Counted from the stretch's first letter, positions 34,712-45,795 are shown. The stretch is DNA of 64,000 nt from Scenedesmus sp. ARA3 (GCA_004335835.1 RWJK01001206.1:1-64000); one strand, 5' to 3'. Translations and numbers: made by a program. The notes: generated by a model from the letters alone, not told the origin.

Positions 34712-35982
34712 ATGGCAGCGCCATTCGACCCCTCAAAGGATCACGAGGCTGACGGTAAGCAAGCAGTTCCGGTTACCACTTCCGGACGCCAAAGCCACGT
34801 GCTTGCCGTGCATGTCGCGGTCCCAGGACGTTTTCTTAAACCACTCAACCCAGGAATTTGTCTGAAACTACTCAACTGCAGCGTCTGTGCTGGTTTACGA
34901 TGAGGCGGGCGAGCTTGGTAAGTAGCAACCTGCCGTAGCTATAGCCTGCCGCAGGCTACTGCCGCAATGCTTGCATGCAAGCCAGGTGGACAAGAAAGTC
35001 AAGTGAACAGCAGTTGTAGCACCAAACGTCAGTTGTTTCTCTGCAGACGAAGTGGGTGCTGCTGGCACTCCCCAGAAGGAGGTGGCCAGCCTGGTGCCAG
35101 CATGGAAGCGTCTGCTGTGGGAGGGCGGTCACCCTGCAGATGCCTTCCTCACAGCAGCATCAGCGCAGGTGGGCCAGGCTCAGGCCTTTTTGATGCAACA
35201 TTCTATACAGCTTGTTAAAAACCAGCTTGCTGTTTTGATACTTGCGAAGCAAGCTAGCTGCTTGCTCCCAAACGCGGCAGGCGCTCTCTGAGACACTGAG
35301 CACTGCATGATGAGCAGCAGACTGCGTAGCCGCGCCAGCGCTGTTACTATGGCCCATATGGTGTGTGCAATCTGATGTTGACAGGCACTTTGCATGTAAG
35401 CATTTATCATCATCATGAGACTGTTGTTGCCTGTGCGTCTCATGCATGTGTGCATCTGCTGTTACGTAGGCTTGCGGGGCAGGCATCCTCAACCTGCCCC
35501 ATAGCATGGATGAGGCTGATATCAGCGTCTGAAGCACACTCAATCACATGCATGCTGCTGCTGCTGCTGCTGTCGCTGCTGCTGCTGCTGTCGCTGCTGC
35601 TGCTGCTGCTGTCGCTGCTGCTGCTGCAACCAGGTGGGCCAAGTCCTGCTCAACCTTCCCAACTCCATGGCCAAGTGCGGGCTAGGTGCGTGCGCGCTGC
35701 TGGTACTCAAACCAGATGGGCTGCAGCCCATATGCAGGCTGGCGATGTGCCATGCGTTAGGCCGTGCTTGGGTAGTAGCGCATCGCACTAGGGTTCATCG
35801 CCCTAGGGTTCATTGGTATCATCATTATGTTGCCATCTTGACGGAGGACGCAAGGGTTGAAAAGATGGAGGGCTGGTGCCTTTTTGCGTCATATTATGTG
35901 CCTGGTAGTATTGTACTGCCGTGACAGCATGTTGCAGCTGATGTATGCATACCACAGCTGCCCAAGTTGCCCTTGCCGCCGC

Positions 35983-36017
<35 letters not shown>

Positions 36018-36148
36018 TGCTGCTGCTGCTGCTGCTTCATGCAGGCCTGGGCATTCTGTTCCAGGTGGCTGCAGCATCTGCTGCCGTCTACACGCTGTTT
36101 CTGCTGAGTGCGCTGTACCAGGAGTTCAAGCGGCATGCGGTGAGCAAG

Positions 36149-36211
<63 letters not shown>

Positions 36212-36827
36212 TGCTCTCCTTCCCACAAGCATCTGACCATGCTTTTGCCCAGCTCCAACTGCACTCATCGCATGGGCGTCAGCGCCTCCATGCAGCCAGC
36301 GCAGTTCAAGACCAGCACTTGAAACACATCAAAGACGGCAGCTGCTGCACACATGCGTCTCATTTATGTCTGAACCCATCCACAGCTGCTTCGACTCCCA
36401 CATGCCTTACCCCTGCTGGTGTTTTGTGTGCCGCAGATCAAGACCAGCACCTGGAACAACAGCAAGGACGGCAGCCGCCGCACACGCGTCACACAGTACC
36501 ACTCTGTCATCACCGGTACCACAGGCAGGTGAGATACAGCTGCAGGACGCACGGTACCACCGGCATGTGAAATACAGCTGCAAGACGCACGGTACCACCG
36601 GCAGGTGAAATACAGCTGCAGGACGCACGGTAACACCGGCAGGTGAAATACAGCTGCAGGACGCACACAGACATCGCGGCACATGCTGTGGCAGTCTAGG
36701 CACATAATGCAGCACAGCCATGCGGTCATCAGCAGCTGAGCTGGATTCTCATGTTGCTGAATTGCAATGCGCCAGCAGCTTGCCAGCGGGCAGCCGCAGT
36801 GCAGCAGGGGTTGCCTGACACACCTGG

Positions 36828-36872
<45 letters not shown>

Positions 36873-38308
36873 AGGCGCTGGCTGGGCGAGTTTGCTCGTG
36901 TTGTGAACATCGTCGAGCTGCTGGGTCTGAGTGTGGCGCAGATCATTGCCAGCGCCTCCAATTTCTACAGCCTGGGCACAGGCCTGGCCAAGAGGTGAGC
37001 AAGCACAAACATACACTTCATGTGCTGCCAGTGGTGCACGTCGTTTCATGTGGTTGCTAGGCATCACTCTTATAAAGCCTGGGCATGCGGCTACCCAAGA
37101 GGTGTGCAGCCAACCTCTGCACACGACTTCCAGCTCACCTCCATTTGCAGGAACTACTTGAAGTTATCACCACCTACCGCACGTCCAAAAAGTTCGTAGG
37201 GATGACATACGATGGATTTGTGTTTGATGTCGCGTGGTGCAGGGACTTCACGTTCGTCTTTGGCGCCATTGCCACGCTCATGACCTTCATCCCAAGCTTC
37301 AGGTAATTTCAAGTAATGCAATCTAGTTCTCGAATGTCAACCCAGCTGCTGGCCGCAACCCTTGTCTTTTGACTTTCGAAATGTGGTAGCGATCCAAGCA
37401 ACATCGGCCAACAGTGCTGCGTACTGATAGCCACTCTATGTGATCTTGCAGCAACGCGCTGCTAGGACTGCAAAGAACAGGCTGTTTCTGCATGCACTAT
37501 CATCCTTCAGCAGCTTCAGGTTCAGCATGCACATGTCTTCACGCAAGCACGTGCCTGCCGCAGCAACATGCGTTCTGTTTGGCGCTGCTGCCGATGGTTG
37601 GCATGGTTGGCCCTTCCTGGTACCCTTCTTCAGATGTTATTCCCACATTTCCCCTGCAGAAACATGCGGCTGTTTGCGCTGCTGGCACTGCTTGGAACGA
37701 CTTATACTTCTTGGTACATGATGGGCGAGTCCTGGGCCCATGGACTGGTGCCTGCAGCAGCCAGCAGGCGTCCTATGAGCCTGGAAGACGTGTTTGCAGG
37801 GCTGAGCAACATCCTGTTCACTTTTGGAGGTGCGTGTGGGGCTGTCTTTTTGTTGTTGTGTTATGTTGCAGTGCAGCACGTTGCGCAGGCTGTGTTGACG
37901 TTGGCAGCGCTGTAGCACGTGCTGAGATGCTGTCTGCTGGGCATGTTGTCTGCTGGGCATGTTGTACCGTGCTGAGGGGGATCCTGGGGCATGATTAGCA
38001 CCCTGTTTGATGGGGGAGTTGAGGGCACATGGTCTGGTGCCTGCAGCAGCCAGCAGGCCCCAAATGAGCCTGGAAGACGTGTTTGCAGGGCTGAAGAATA
38101 TCATGTTCACTTTTGGAGGTGCGTGTGGCGCACTTGCTGTTGGATTACAGTGCTTTTGCAGGTTGAGTTGACGTTGGCAGCGCCCTAATGCTGGTCCCGC
38201 TGAAGGTGTGCAGCCTGCAAGATGTGCTCACAGGCCAGACGTTTGTTGCGTCCTTTGATGGATAAAACGGTTTGATGCAGGCGTGGCAGCGCTGCATGAT
38301 TGCCTTGT

Positions 38309-38370
<62 letters not shown>

Positions 38371-38420
38371 NNNNNNNNNNNNNNNNNNNNNNNNNNNNNN
38401 NNNNNNNNNNNNNNNNNNNN

Positions 38421-38475
<55 letters not shown>

Positions 38476-38559
38476 AGGCCATGCATGCTGTTGGAGGTGC
38501 TTGACAGCCAATTGAGACCTGCAAAGTTCTGCAAGGCCTTCCAAACGTTCCAAATCAAG

Positions 38560-38590
<31 letters not shown>

Positions 38591-38592
38591 GG

Positions 38593-38634
<42 letters not shown>

Positions 38635-39438
38635 TGCTGCTGGTGCTGCTGCTGCTGCTGCTGCGGCAGGCCACTGCATGCTGTTGGAGGTGCTTGACAG
38701 CCAGTTCAGGCCCTCAAAGTTCCCAAAAGCCTTCATGTTTGCGCTGATCTACGTCACAGCAACAATGACAGTGCCGAGTGCGTCTTTCACCTTCCTGGCA
38801 TTCCCTGAGCAAGCCACCAAGTATGGTGCGTGATCACCAGTGGCACTTGATCTCCCACGTTGTTTCTCTGACTTCTGAGCGATTTCTGCGCCTGTCATTG
38901 GCTTTGCCAAAGCGCGAGGTTACGTGTGTAGCCTCCACTTCTGAGTGGTGCTGACAGTGCTGTGGTAGCCGGTTGGCTGGCAGCTGATTAGCGTGTGGCG
39001 CTATGGTGATGCAAAACATGCCTGGCGGGCAGCAGCGACAGCTGCACATTCAGCAGCGCTACCTGGGCACGTAAGACACAGCAGCGTCCCGGCAGGTTTT
39101 TTTGCCAAGCCAAGCTGGGCAGAGGGATTTCAAACAGACACTTGCATGACTCAACACAGCAGCAGCTTCACACTGCAGGCGCGCTAAGTGTGGCAGCTTC
39201 CCGGCAGTAACTGCTCAGTCAAGCTTTCAGCCTGTGCACTTTCACAACTACTGTTTGAGTTCCAAGATTGTTGTATGCTGCTCTTCAGGCAACGCATTCG
39301 CCATTTTCCCTCACAGCCCCGCGAAGGTTGTGGGCATTGTGCTGATGGTGGCACATCAGCTGGTGGCTTACGGGCTGTTCATCCTGCCTGTGTGCATCAT
39401 GTGGGTGGCCACTGCTGGTTCTCAGATGCAGCTGCAGC

Positions 39439-39470
<32 letters not shown>

Positions 39471-40666
39471 TTGGGTGGCATGCTATCTTGTAAGATAGTT
39501 ATTGCGTGTTGGTGCTACTGCCCTGCTGGTTTCTGCAGGTGGGAGGAGCCGCTGCGCACTCACTACACTGCTGTAAATGCTACCTGTTCCTTGTCACAGG
39601 TGGGAGAGCTGGTGCACACTCACTACACTGCTGTAAATGCTGCCTGTTCCTTGTCACAGGTGGGAGAAGCTTGTGCACACTCATCACACTGCTGTGAATG
39701 CTGCCTGTTCCTTGTCACAGGTGGGAGAAGCTGGTGCACACTCACTACACTGCTGTAAATGCTACCTGTTCCTTGTCACAGGTGGGAGGAGCTGGTGCAC
39801 ACTCATCACACTGCTGTAAATGCTGCATGTTCGTTGTCACAGGTGGGAGAAGCTGGTGCACACTCACTACAAGCCCCTGTGGATTAAGCTGCCCTCACGC
39901 CTGCCCGTTGGTGAGCAGTGCTGCTGTATGGCACTGCTGCTGCAGCACGTGTCGCTGTTGCTGCTGGTGCTCAGCAGTGCAGGGCTCCATATGTGTTGTG
40001 CTGCTGACAGTTGCATTGTCACACACTGTTGATGCTGCATTGTCACATCAGGAGTCAGAGGCTGCACAGGTTCATCACAACCAAGCAGAAGCTGGTGCAT
40101 GACAGCTCTGCTAGTCTGTGTGCTGTAGCTCGCGAAACTCTTCATTATCGCCTGATTCTCTCCAGCGTTCAAGCTTGCCAGTAACATATGATGCGCCCTG
40201 CCCAACTGGTGCTGCTGCAGCGCTGTTTGTGTGGTTCATTGCGCTGCTGCTGCCCTTTTTTGGGGTCATCAATGACATCCTGGGCGCATTTACTGTCACC
40301 TTCGAGACGTAAGTAGGCCTATGTAAAGGCAGCTATATACAGCTGCTTTATTGCTGCTTCGCCAGTGGCAGCCGTCACGCTCATCGCCCTGCAACAGCAT
40401 GAGTCAGACATGGACGTGCGTGTGTGCAAGCGCGCCCCCCTCCTCCCCTGCCATTTTTGCACGCGAGGTGCTTTGCTGCATGCGCGGTGAATGCAAGACT
40501 TGTGTTGGTGGCTGTAGGGTTGTAGGATCAGTGCGGGTTGGCCAGCTGGCAAGACTGCAGAGCGAAGCAATCGTGCCTCTGGCTGCACAAGTGCACGTTT
40601 ACATATGTGGATGCATGCTAGCTTGCGCCTCCAATTACGCAAAGCTGGCTGTAATCAACACATCTG

Positions 40667-40702
<36 letters not shown>

Positions 40703-41533
40703 ATGCTACTGCATCCTTGCTGCTGCTGCAGCTACATCATTCCCTGCCTGGCATTCAACCTGTACTACCAGGGCCACCTGCAGCGACAGGCCAGGGCCCT
40801 ATTCAAGCCACCCAGGTCAGTGCTGCAGTTATCTGCAGGCGATTGTTTGATCATGTGTCACCTGATGTAACATGATGCATCAAACCACCTGCACTGCCAG
40901 GGCCACCTGCAGCGACAGGCAAGGGCCCTCTTCAAGCCACCCAGGTCAGTGCTGCAGTTATCTGCAGGCAATTGTTTGATCATGCATCACCTGTTGTAAC
41001 ATGATGCATCAAACCACCTGCACTGCCAGGGCCACCTGCAGCGACAGGCGAGGGCCCTCTTCAAGCCACCCAGGTCAGTGCTGCAGTTATCTGCAGGCGA
41101 TTGTTTGATCATGCACCACCTGTTGTAACATGATGCATCCAAGCCACCTGCACTGCCAGGGGTACTTGAGGCAGCAGGCCAGGGCCCTCTTCAAGCCACC
41201 CAGGTCAGTGCTGCAGTTATCTGCAGGCGATTGTTTGATCACGTACCACCTGATGTAACATGATGCATCCAAGCCACCTGCACTGCCAGGGGTACTTGAG
41301 GCAGCAGGCAAGGGCCCTCGTTAAGCCATCTAGATGGGCTGCTGCAGCCATTTCCGTATGGGCTGGACAGGCGTGCTCACAGCTACATCCTGGTGGTTGT
41401 TACTGTCACTGCTGCCCCATCCTGCTGCTGCCACTTTACTGATGCTGCCACTGCAGGTTATTGGGCTGCAATGGCGCGTCCATCTTCACCATCAACCATA
41501 CTGCTGCCAACTCACAATTGCTGCTGCTGGTGG

Positions 41534-41572
<39 letters not shown>

Positions 41573-41948
41573 AGGCTGTTGGTCTGGACTGGTGTTGTTA
41601 CAATTGACTACATCCTCATTGCTGTCACCCATGCTGCGCCAACTCCTGCTGTCGCCATTACTACTGCTGCTGTCCTCACAGGCTGTTGAGCTGTACCGGT
41701 GTCTTCACCTTGACCTACATCCTCGTTGCTGTCACTGCCGTGGCCAACTTGTGCATGTTTGCTGCCGTGTCTCTGACTGCTGCTGTCTTCACAGGCTGTT
41801 GGGCTGGACCGGTGTCTTCACAGTGAACTACATCCTCGTTGCATTCACTGCCGTGGCAGGGCGTGGCTTTGGCGGCTATGCCAGCGTGGTGTCACTGATT
41901 GACAGCATCGGCAAGTTTGGCGTGTTTGCCAAGTGCTACAACTGCTGA
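34712..41948 (+). CDS. AUX1/LAX-type auxin or amino-acid permease
   Basis: Fourteen exons join exactly: 34712-34754, 35047-35168, 35634-35685, 36045-36139, 36437-36528, 36875-36994, 37243-37302, 37660-37829, 38670-38825, 39289-39400, 39843-39910, 40221-40308, 40732-40815 and 41795-41948. They give 471 residues, ATG to TGA (plant AUX1 about 485). It is a polytopic AAAP-family membrane protein. It follows AUX1 from end to end: WEGGHPADAFLTAASAQVGQ, LLNLPNS, SALYQEFKR, IASASNFY, FIPSFRNMRLF, NILFTFGGHCMLLEV, NAFAIFP, WEKLVHTH, FFGVINDILGAF, TYIIPCLAFNL, RGFGGYASV and the diagnostic C-terminus FGVFAKCYNC. The FGGH histidine, which I take to correspond to AUX1 His249, is kept. Plant AUX1 is a plasma-membrane proton/auxin importer; substrate here is unproven. 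It lies head-to-tail behind an ISS1-type aminotransferase. Confidence 0.92.
35548..35633 (+). repeat. CTG tract abutting a 3' splice site
   Basis: CTG runs with GTC interruptions fill the end of intron 2 and lead into CAACCAG|GTGGGCC. They likely serve as a pyrimidine-containing acceptor context. Confidence 0.92.
36149..36214 (+). repeat. CTG triplet tract in intron 4
   Basis: A run of about 20 CTG units with one TTG interruption, a few bases inside the donor at 36140. A second run at 35985-36040 sits just before the exon starting at 36045, and a third at 36829-36873 leads into the exon at 36875. Confidence 0.92.
36290..36350 (+). repeat. Drifted copy of AUX1-like exon 5
   Basis: TTCAAGACCAGCACTTGAAAC and the following GACGGCAGC mirror exon 36437-36528 (IKTSTWNNSKDGS), about 145 bases upstream of it, with substitutions and a stop. 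Confidence 0.75.
36515..36666 (+). repeat. Four exact 38-bp units spanning a splice donor
   Basis: Units 36515-36552, 36553-36590, 36591-36628 and 36629-36666 are each exactly 38 bp and differ at only a few bases. Every unit contains the end of exon 5 (GGTACCAC(a/c)GGCAG) followed by GTGA, so up to four successive donors exist; unit 2 has GCATGTGA instead. 38 is not a multiple of three, so a later donor shifts the frame by 2, 1 or 0 (after three units). The first donor gives the AUX1-like frame. Confidence 0.95.
37560..37700 (+). repeat. Copy of acceptor and start of exon 8
   Basis: GCAGCAACATGCGTTCTG at about 37560-37600 is a drifted copy of the acceptor and start of exon 37660-37829 (GCAGAAACATGCGGCTG), 100 bases upstream of it. 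Confidence 0.7.
37736..38122 (+). repeat. Copy of exon 8 end with donor
   Basis: About 90 bases ending exon 8 (LVPAAASRRPMSLEDVFAGL to FTFGG plus GTGCGTGTGG) recur at 38033-38122 with few changes. The frame is intact but no matching acceptor is obvious. Confidence 0.88.
38311..38476 (+). repeat. Long CTG tract with an assembly gap
   Basis: About 20 CTG units on the left and about 18 on the right of 50 Ns. The run ends CTGCAG|GCCATGC, the acceptor of an exon-9 copy. The true length is unknown. Confidence 0.95.
38371..38420. other. 50-base gap of unknown sequence
   Basis: Fifty Ns inside the CTG tract in intron 8 of the AUX1-like gene. The round length suggests a nominal gap, so the tract could be much longer or shorter. 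No coding sequence of the proposed model is lost. Confidence 0.99.
38474..38760 (+). repeat. Copy of acceptor and start of exon 9
   Basis: CAGGCCATGCATGCTGTTGG and about 80 following bases at 38474-38560 duplicate the start of exon 38670-38825 (CMLLEVLDSQFRP, then FPKAF). Both copies are preceded by CTG runs, the second at 38558-38668. Confidence 0.92.
39539..39910 (+). repeat. Six-copy 61-bp acceptor ladder
   Basis: Units begin at 39539, 39600, 39660, 39721, 39782 and 39843. Each reads GTGGGAG(a/g)AGCT(g)GTGCACACTCA at its start and ends CTTGTCACAG, so each carries the first about 27 bases of exon 11 plus a 3' splice site. The sixth continues into the real exon (WEKLVHTHYKPLW). Unit length is 60-61 bp and divergence about 5-12% by eye. 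Confidence 0.95.
40765..41335 (+). repeat. Five copies of exon 13 end with donor
   Basis: CCAGGGCCACCTGCAGCGAC and the following segment to CACCCAG|GTCAGTGCTGC recur near 40768, 40899, 41026, 41157 and 41285 with a period of about 129 bp. The first is the real exon end (YYQGHLQRQARALF). Later copies drift (QGYLRQQARAL). Confidence 0.93.
41370..41860 (+). repeat. Copies of acceptor and start of the last AUX1-like exon
   Basis: Versions of (cag)GCTGTTGGGCTGGACCGGTG followed by TACATCCTCGTTGC occur near 41352, 41456, 41571, 41681 and 41795. The last is the real exon 14. A CTG run at 41521-41574 precedes the third. Confidence 0.85.
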
Positions 41949-44900
41949 AGCTGAGTGCTTGTGCGTGAGGAGGTACGTTGTAACGGTTTCAAGTAGGGAC
42001 TGCACTTTGAGAAAGCATCGATGAAATGTGTTGAAAGTTAAAGTTACTCAGCTATTGTCAGACGCGTGTGAAATTGCCTGTTGCATCTTTGGAGTTGTTT
42101 GTTAGCATGTGGTGGCGCTAAGAGTTGTTGTCAGGTCGTCGCCGTTGAAACTTTGAGTTCACCGCTTCTGCATTGCTATCGACAGATTGCATTCCGTCCA
42201 ATGAATCTACTGCACCTGCAGTGCGTGCACAGTTGCTAACTGTGCCGCTCTGGTGCACTGCCTGCTGCGCACCTTGTGTACACACTTCTTGCATGGCAGT
42301 CAGAAGGGGGTCTGGGCCCGCAAACTTTCTGTCACAAGAAGCTGCCGTTATACAACTGGCCTCTTCAGAGACAGTGCAGTTTGGTTTTCTTCGAGGCATG
42401 TGTCAGGGCGCAGCTCCCTATCGACAATTGTTGTACTGCATGTGTACCAGGAGCTTGCTTGCAAAGGCACCTGCGGATGTCTGGCAGTGCTGAGCTGTGA
42501 GTGCCGACCATGTTTGAACTGCTGCTGCTGCTGCTGCTGATGCTGCTGCTGCTGCGCATTGCACTGTGCACTTTTGCCATTTGCTATGCTCAGTTACGGC
42601 CGCATGTTTGGGACTGTCACAGTGCAGGTGTGTCTGAAGTGGCGCAGCAAGTGGATTGCTGTATTCTATACATGCCAGATCAATGAAGCCAACAGCTGCA
42701 GATGCCCTGCACATCTGTATGCAGATGGGCTTCTTGTTGGCTCTTGGTCAGATTGTACAAGATTTTGCATTCTTATATGGGTGGCGCATCACAAACAGAA
42801 AGGAAAGTATAAGCATGCAGGGGCCGCTGCTATGAGAGAGGATAGTTACATGTGGGTTCTGGCACCATCTTGGATGGCTATGCATGCATTCATGTGTTGC
42901 TCATAGTGACGTCATCAGGGGTCAATCAGGTAAATATGACAGACAGCCTTGCTGCTTTGGCCGCATTGTCTGGCTGCTACAGCTGCCTAGCCACGCTTAG
43001 GGCTGAAGCGTTGCTATATAGCAGAAATATCTCTCATGCGCATGGCATCTTCTTGGCTTGCTGATAGTGTGAAATGAATTGGAGTGTTGTGTGGAGGTCG
43101 GTGCGACGTAACGTATTGTAATGTATTGTAATGCTTGTGGAAGGTGTGCGGGCGCTTGTGTGCCGTGTGTTCTGCAGTTTGCTGGTCACTGCTGGAATAC
43201 GCTTGAATGCATGTCAGCGGCAGCATGGCTTGGTGGCATCCTTGTGTTAATACACCTTGATTCAGCAGCACAGCGATTATCAAAATAGGCGAAGAGCGGA
43301 GCACACTGTAGCAACCTTGTTACAACTAACGAATCTGACAATAAACTCGTAACACCCGTGTAACATGACATGCCCTGTATGAAGCGACAGCCGTGCACAG
43401 CGGCTGTTGCTGTTGCCCGCTTTGCTGCACGCTGTATGCACAGCTTGGGCCGCAGGCAGCCAACACGCACAGTATCATGTTGCAGCCATCAATTAGCTTT
43501 GTATGTTATGCTGTTTCCACACAGAACAGCTTGAGAGGCCTGCCGCTCACAGACCGAGCAAAGCCCCTAGGCAATCAAAGGTACTGCGCTGCAGTAACAA
43601 TCATCTCGAGCCTGCTGCTCACTGCTTTTGTCACCAAACAAATCCGAGCTGTGCAGCTAGTGGAAGCTACAAGATTCAAGGAATGCACAGCTGAAGATGC
43701 AAAAAATGCAACCTGCTTCCCGAGCGCTTGGCCACCTTCAGATGCACAAGATGCAACCTGCTGCCAGAAATGCTTGGCCACCTTACGAATTGAGGCAACC
43801 ACTGGGAACCAAGCATCCGTCATGCTGCAACGGCTGCCACAGCAGCTGTGTGTGCACGAACTGGGCGAGCCACGTGCAGGGTTGCAGGTAGTAAGATGAC
43901 CGCTTGTCCTTCATGCTGCAATGGAAGTCGCGTGTACACTAAATGCATGCACTAAATGGCCCTTAACATGCCCATGAGCAAGGCACGCGGGCAAGGTTCA
44001 TGCACATAACCATCACAACAGCTACTTGCTGCATGGTGCGGCGTGTAAGAATCTTAGATCAGCTTAAAGCCTGACTGACGTAGGCACCACAACACACACG
44101 TGCCAAACACTGCCCAACAGGCTACAGCTTGTAGCTATACTGCAGTGCTACCAACAAAGCAAGGCAGCGGACATGCCAAGCTCAACAACACCGCCATTGC
44201 TAGAGCTGCTGAGCAGAGTCTCTGCAAAGCAGACCGACGCAATGCAACAAATCAACGTGACACAATCTTTTGCTGACGAGGAAACAGCTGCACAGCGAAC
44301 CATCGTGTTCTGCGGCTGAAACACAAACACAGTGTGGCCATGTGGCCTTGGAGCATGCACGTTTCCACATGCCCTTCCTGTGTGGTGCTAACTGTCTGTA
44401 TGTCATGTCATATACTGGGCCTGGGCAGCTGGGATGAACAGCATTCACAAAGCAGACCCACATGCACTTATCCACAACCACCTTGTCTTCATCAAGTAAC
44501 GATTCCAACGCACATAGGAGATCCCTAGTCTTCATGGGCGAACTGGTCTACACCACGCAACGCAGTGCTTCAAACTACCAGCCTTGCAGGGTAAGCTTGC
44601 TAGGCTATGCGTCAAACGCCACGCTGGAACAACCCCCTGATTGGCAACATGATGATGATGACTGGAACAACCCTTCTGCCTGGAGCCTGCCAAGCTATTG
44701 TCTGCACCCCAACTCCATGTTGCAAACTTTCAACCTCATCTGCAGCACTACCTGCTGGAAAGCAGTGCTGTACAACGGCTTGGTGATGTTCTATTCACTG
44801 AGGGCTGAGAGTTAGTGACACTGCGTCACACACAAACACTCCAACCCGACTGTTATGCATTGAACTAATAGTGGCGCCACGACCCGCAAACACAGCTGCC

Positions 44901-45795
44901 CTGTAGCCGCAACATCAGCCACATACGGCTGCTCTGTTGTCTGATGCCAGCCCATTGCCAAACAAGTGCAGCACAATGCAGTCACACGACTTTCCATAGA
45001 GCTCTCCACAGCACTGCAGCATCATCACTGCTAGTTATAGGACACTCATTCCAGACAGCATACAGCTAACCATGTACCGCGCACCGCACTTAGGCAGCTG
45101 CGCCAGGCATCTCTCCACAGCACTGCTGCATATCTTTTGCCAGCACTCATTCCTGACCTGTCCCAGCCGGACTGATGCTATGCAATTCTGCTGTCTGCAT
45201 GCTTTGATCCACCGACTCTGCTGCAGTCAGGTGTGCTGCTGTGCGCACACCTTGGTCCGCTGCAGCTGTCGAGTCTGCTGCAGGTGCGTCTGCTGCTGTG
45301 CGCATGTAGTGGTTCAAAGAGCATTCTGAAGTTAGGTCCGCTGCAGTCATGTCCGCTGCATACAAGAGAGAGGCAGCAGGATCAGGCAAGACAGTGTGGG
45401 CAAAGACTGCTCGATTTTTGTGGCTTGATGCGGGTGATAATTTAAAGGTTCTTTACGAAGTGACTTACTTCTGGGTTCTTTAGGAAGTGACTTACTTCTG
45501 GGAGCGCTGGAGGATCGGCGCATCAGCAATGCAGCAAACATTGTGCTGCGGCGACACAGACTGCAACACACCACGCAGGATGCCACAAAAGGAAGCACAT
45601 GTCAAGCCCATGCCCATCTCTCCGCAGCACACCAATCCTGCGGACTCAAGCTGGCAAGTGTTGCGCTGGGCGTCCTTTTATGTTGCCCTCAGTACCTGCA
45701 AAGTACTGCCAGCTGTGCTGGGCTTGTCTATGCGTGTGGTGCCAAAACATTTCTCGCTTGAGGCATACCAGGTTAAACCCTTGCCACCCTAGTTC
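41949..45795. other. No gene recognised (3.8 kb)
   Basis: After the AUX1-like stop there is no convincing exon chain on either strand up to the KCS stop at 45796. A copy of the dispersed ACATGTGGG element lies at about 42833-42880. The region may contain UTRs, non-coding transcripts or a fast-evolving gene. Confidence 0.5.
42833..42880 (+). repeat. Dispersed repeat copy, longer version
   Basis: Reads GAGAGAGGATAGTTACATGT, then GGGTTCTGGCACCATCTTGG. It matches 53469-53522 over about 45 bases with one indel, so the unit is longer than the 22-base core. Confidence 0.65.

Noticed and set aside
38145..38747. Long open frames of poly-Leu, poly-Ala, poly-Cys or poly-Gln
   Set aside because: They are all six-frame readings of CTG/CAG tracts, partly through the N gap. 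The segment is intron 8 of the AUX1-like gene.
39539..39910. CRISPR-like spacing of repeats (61 bp units)
   Set aside because: There are no unique spacers; the units are contiguous copies of an exon start and splice acceptor in a eukaryotic intron.
34712..41948. General amino-acid permease (AAP/LHT) instead of AUX1
   Set aside because: AAPs share the fold, but the WEGG start region, FGGH context and FAKCYNC tail fit AUX1/LAX specifically.
43393..43899. 168-codon plus-strand open frame in the 42-45.8 kb gap
   Set aside because: No family motif, no splice partners and composition like random triplet-rich DNA. A lineage-specific gene remains possible but is unsupported.
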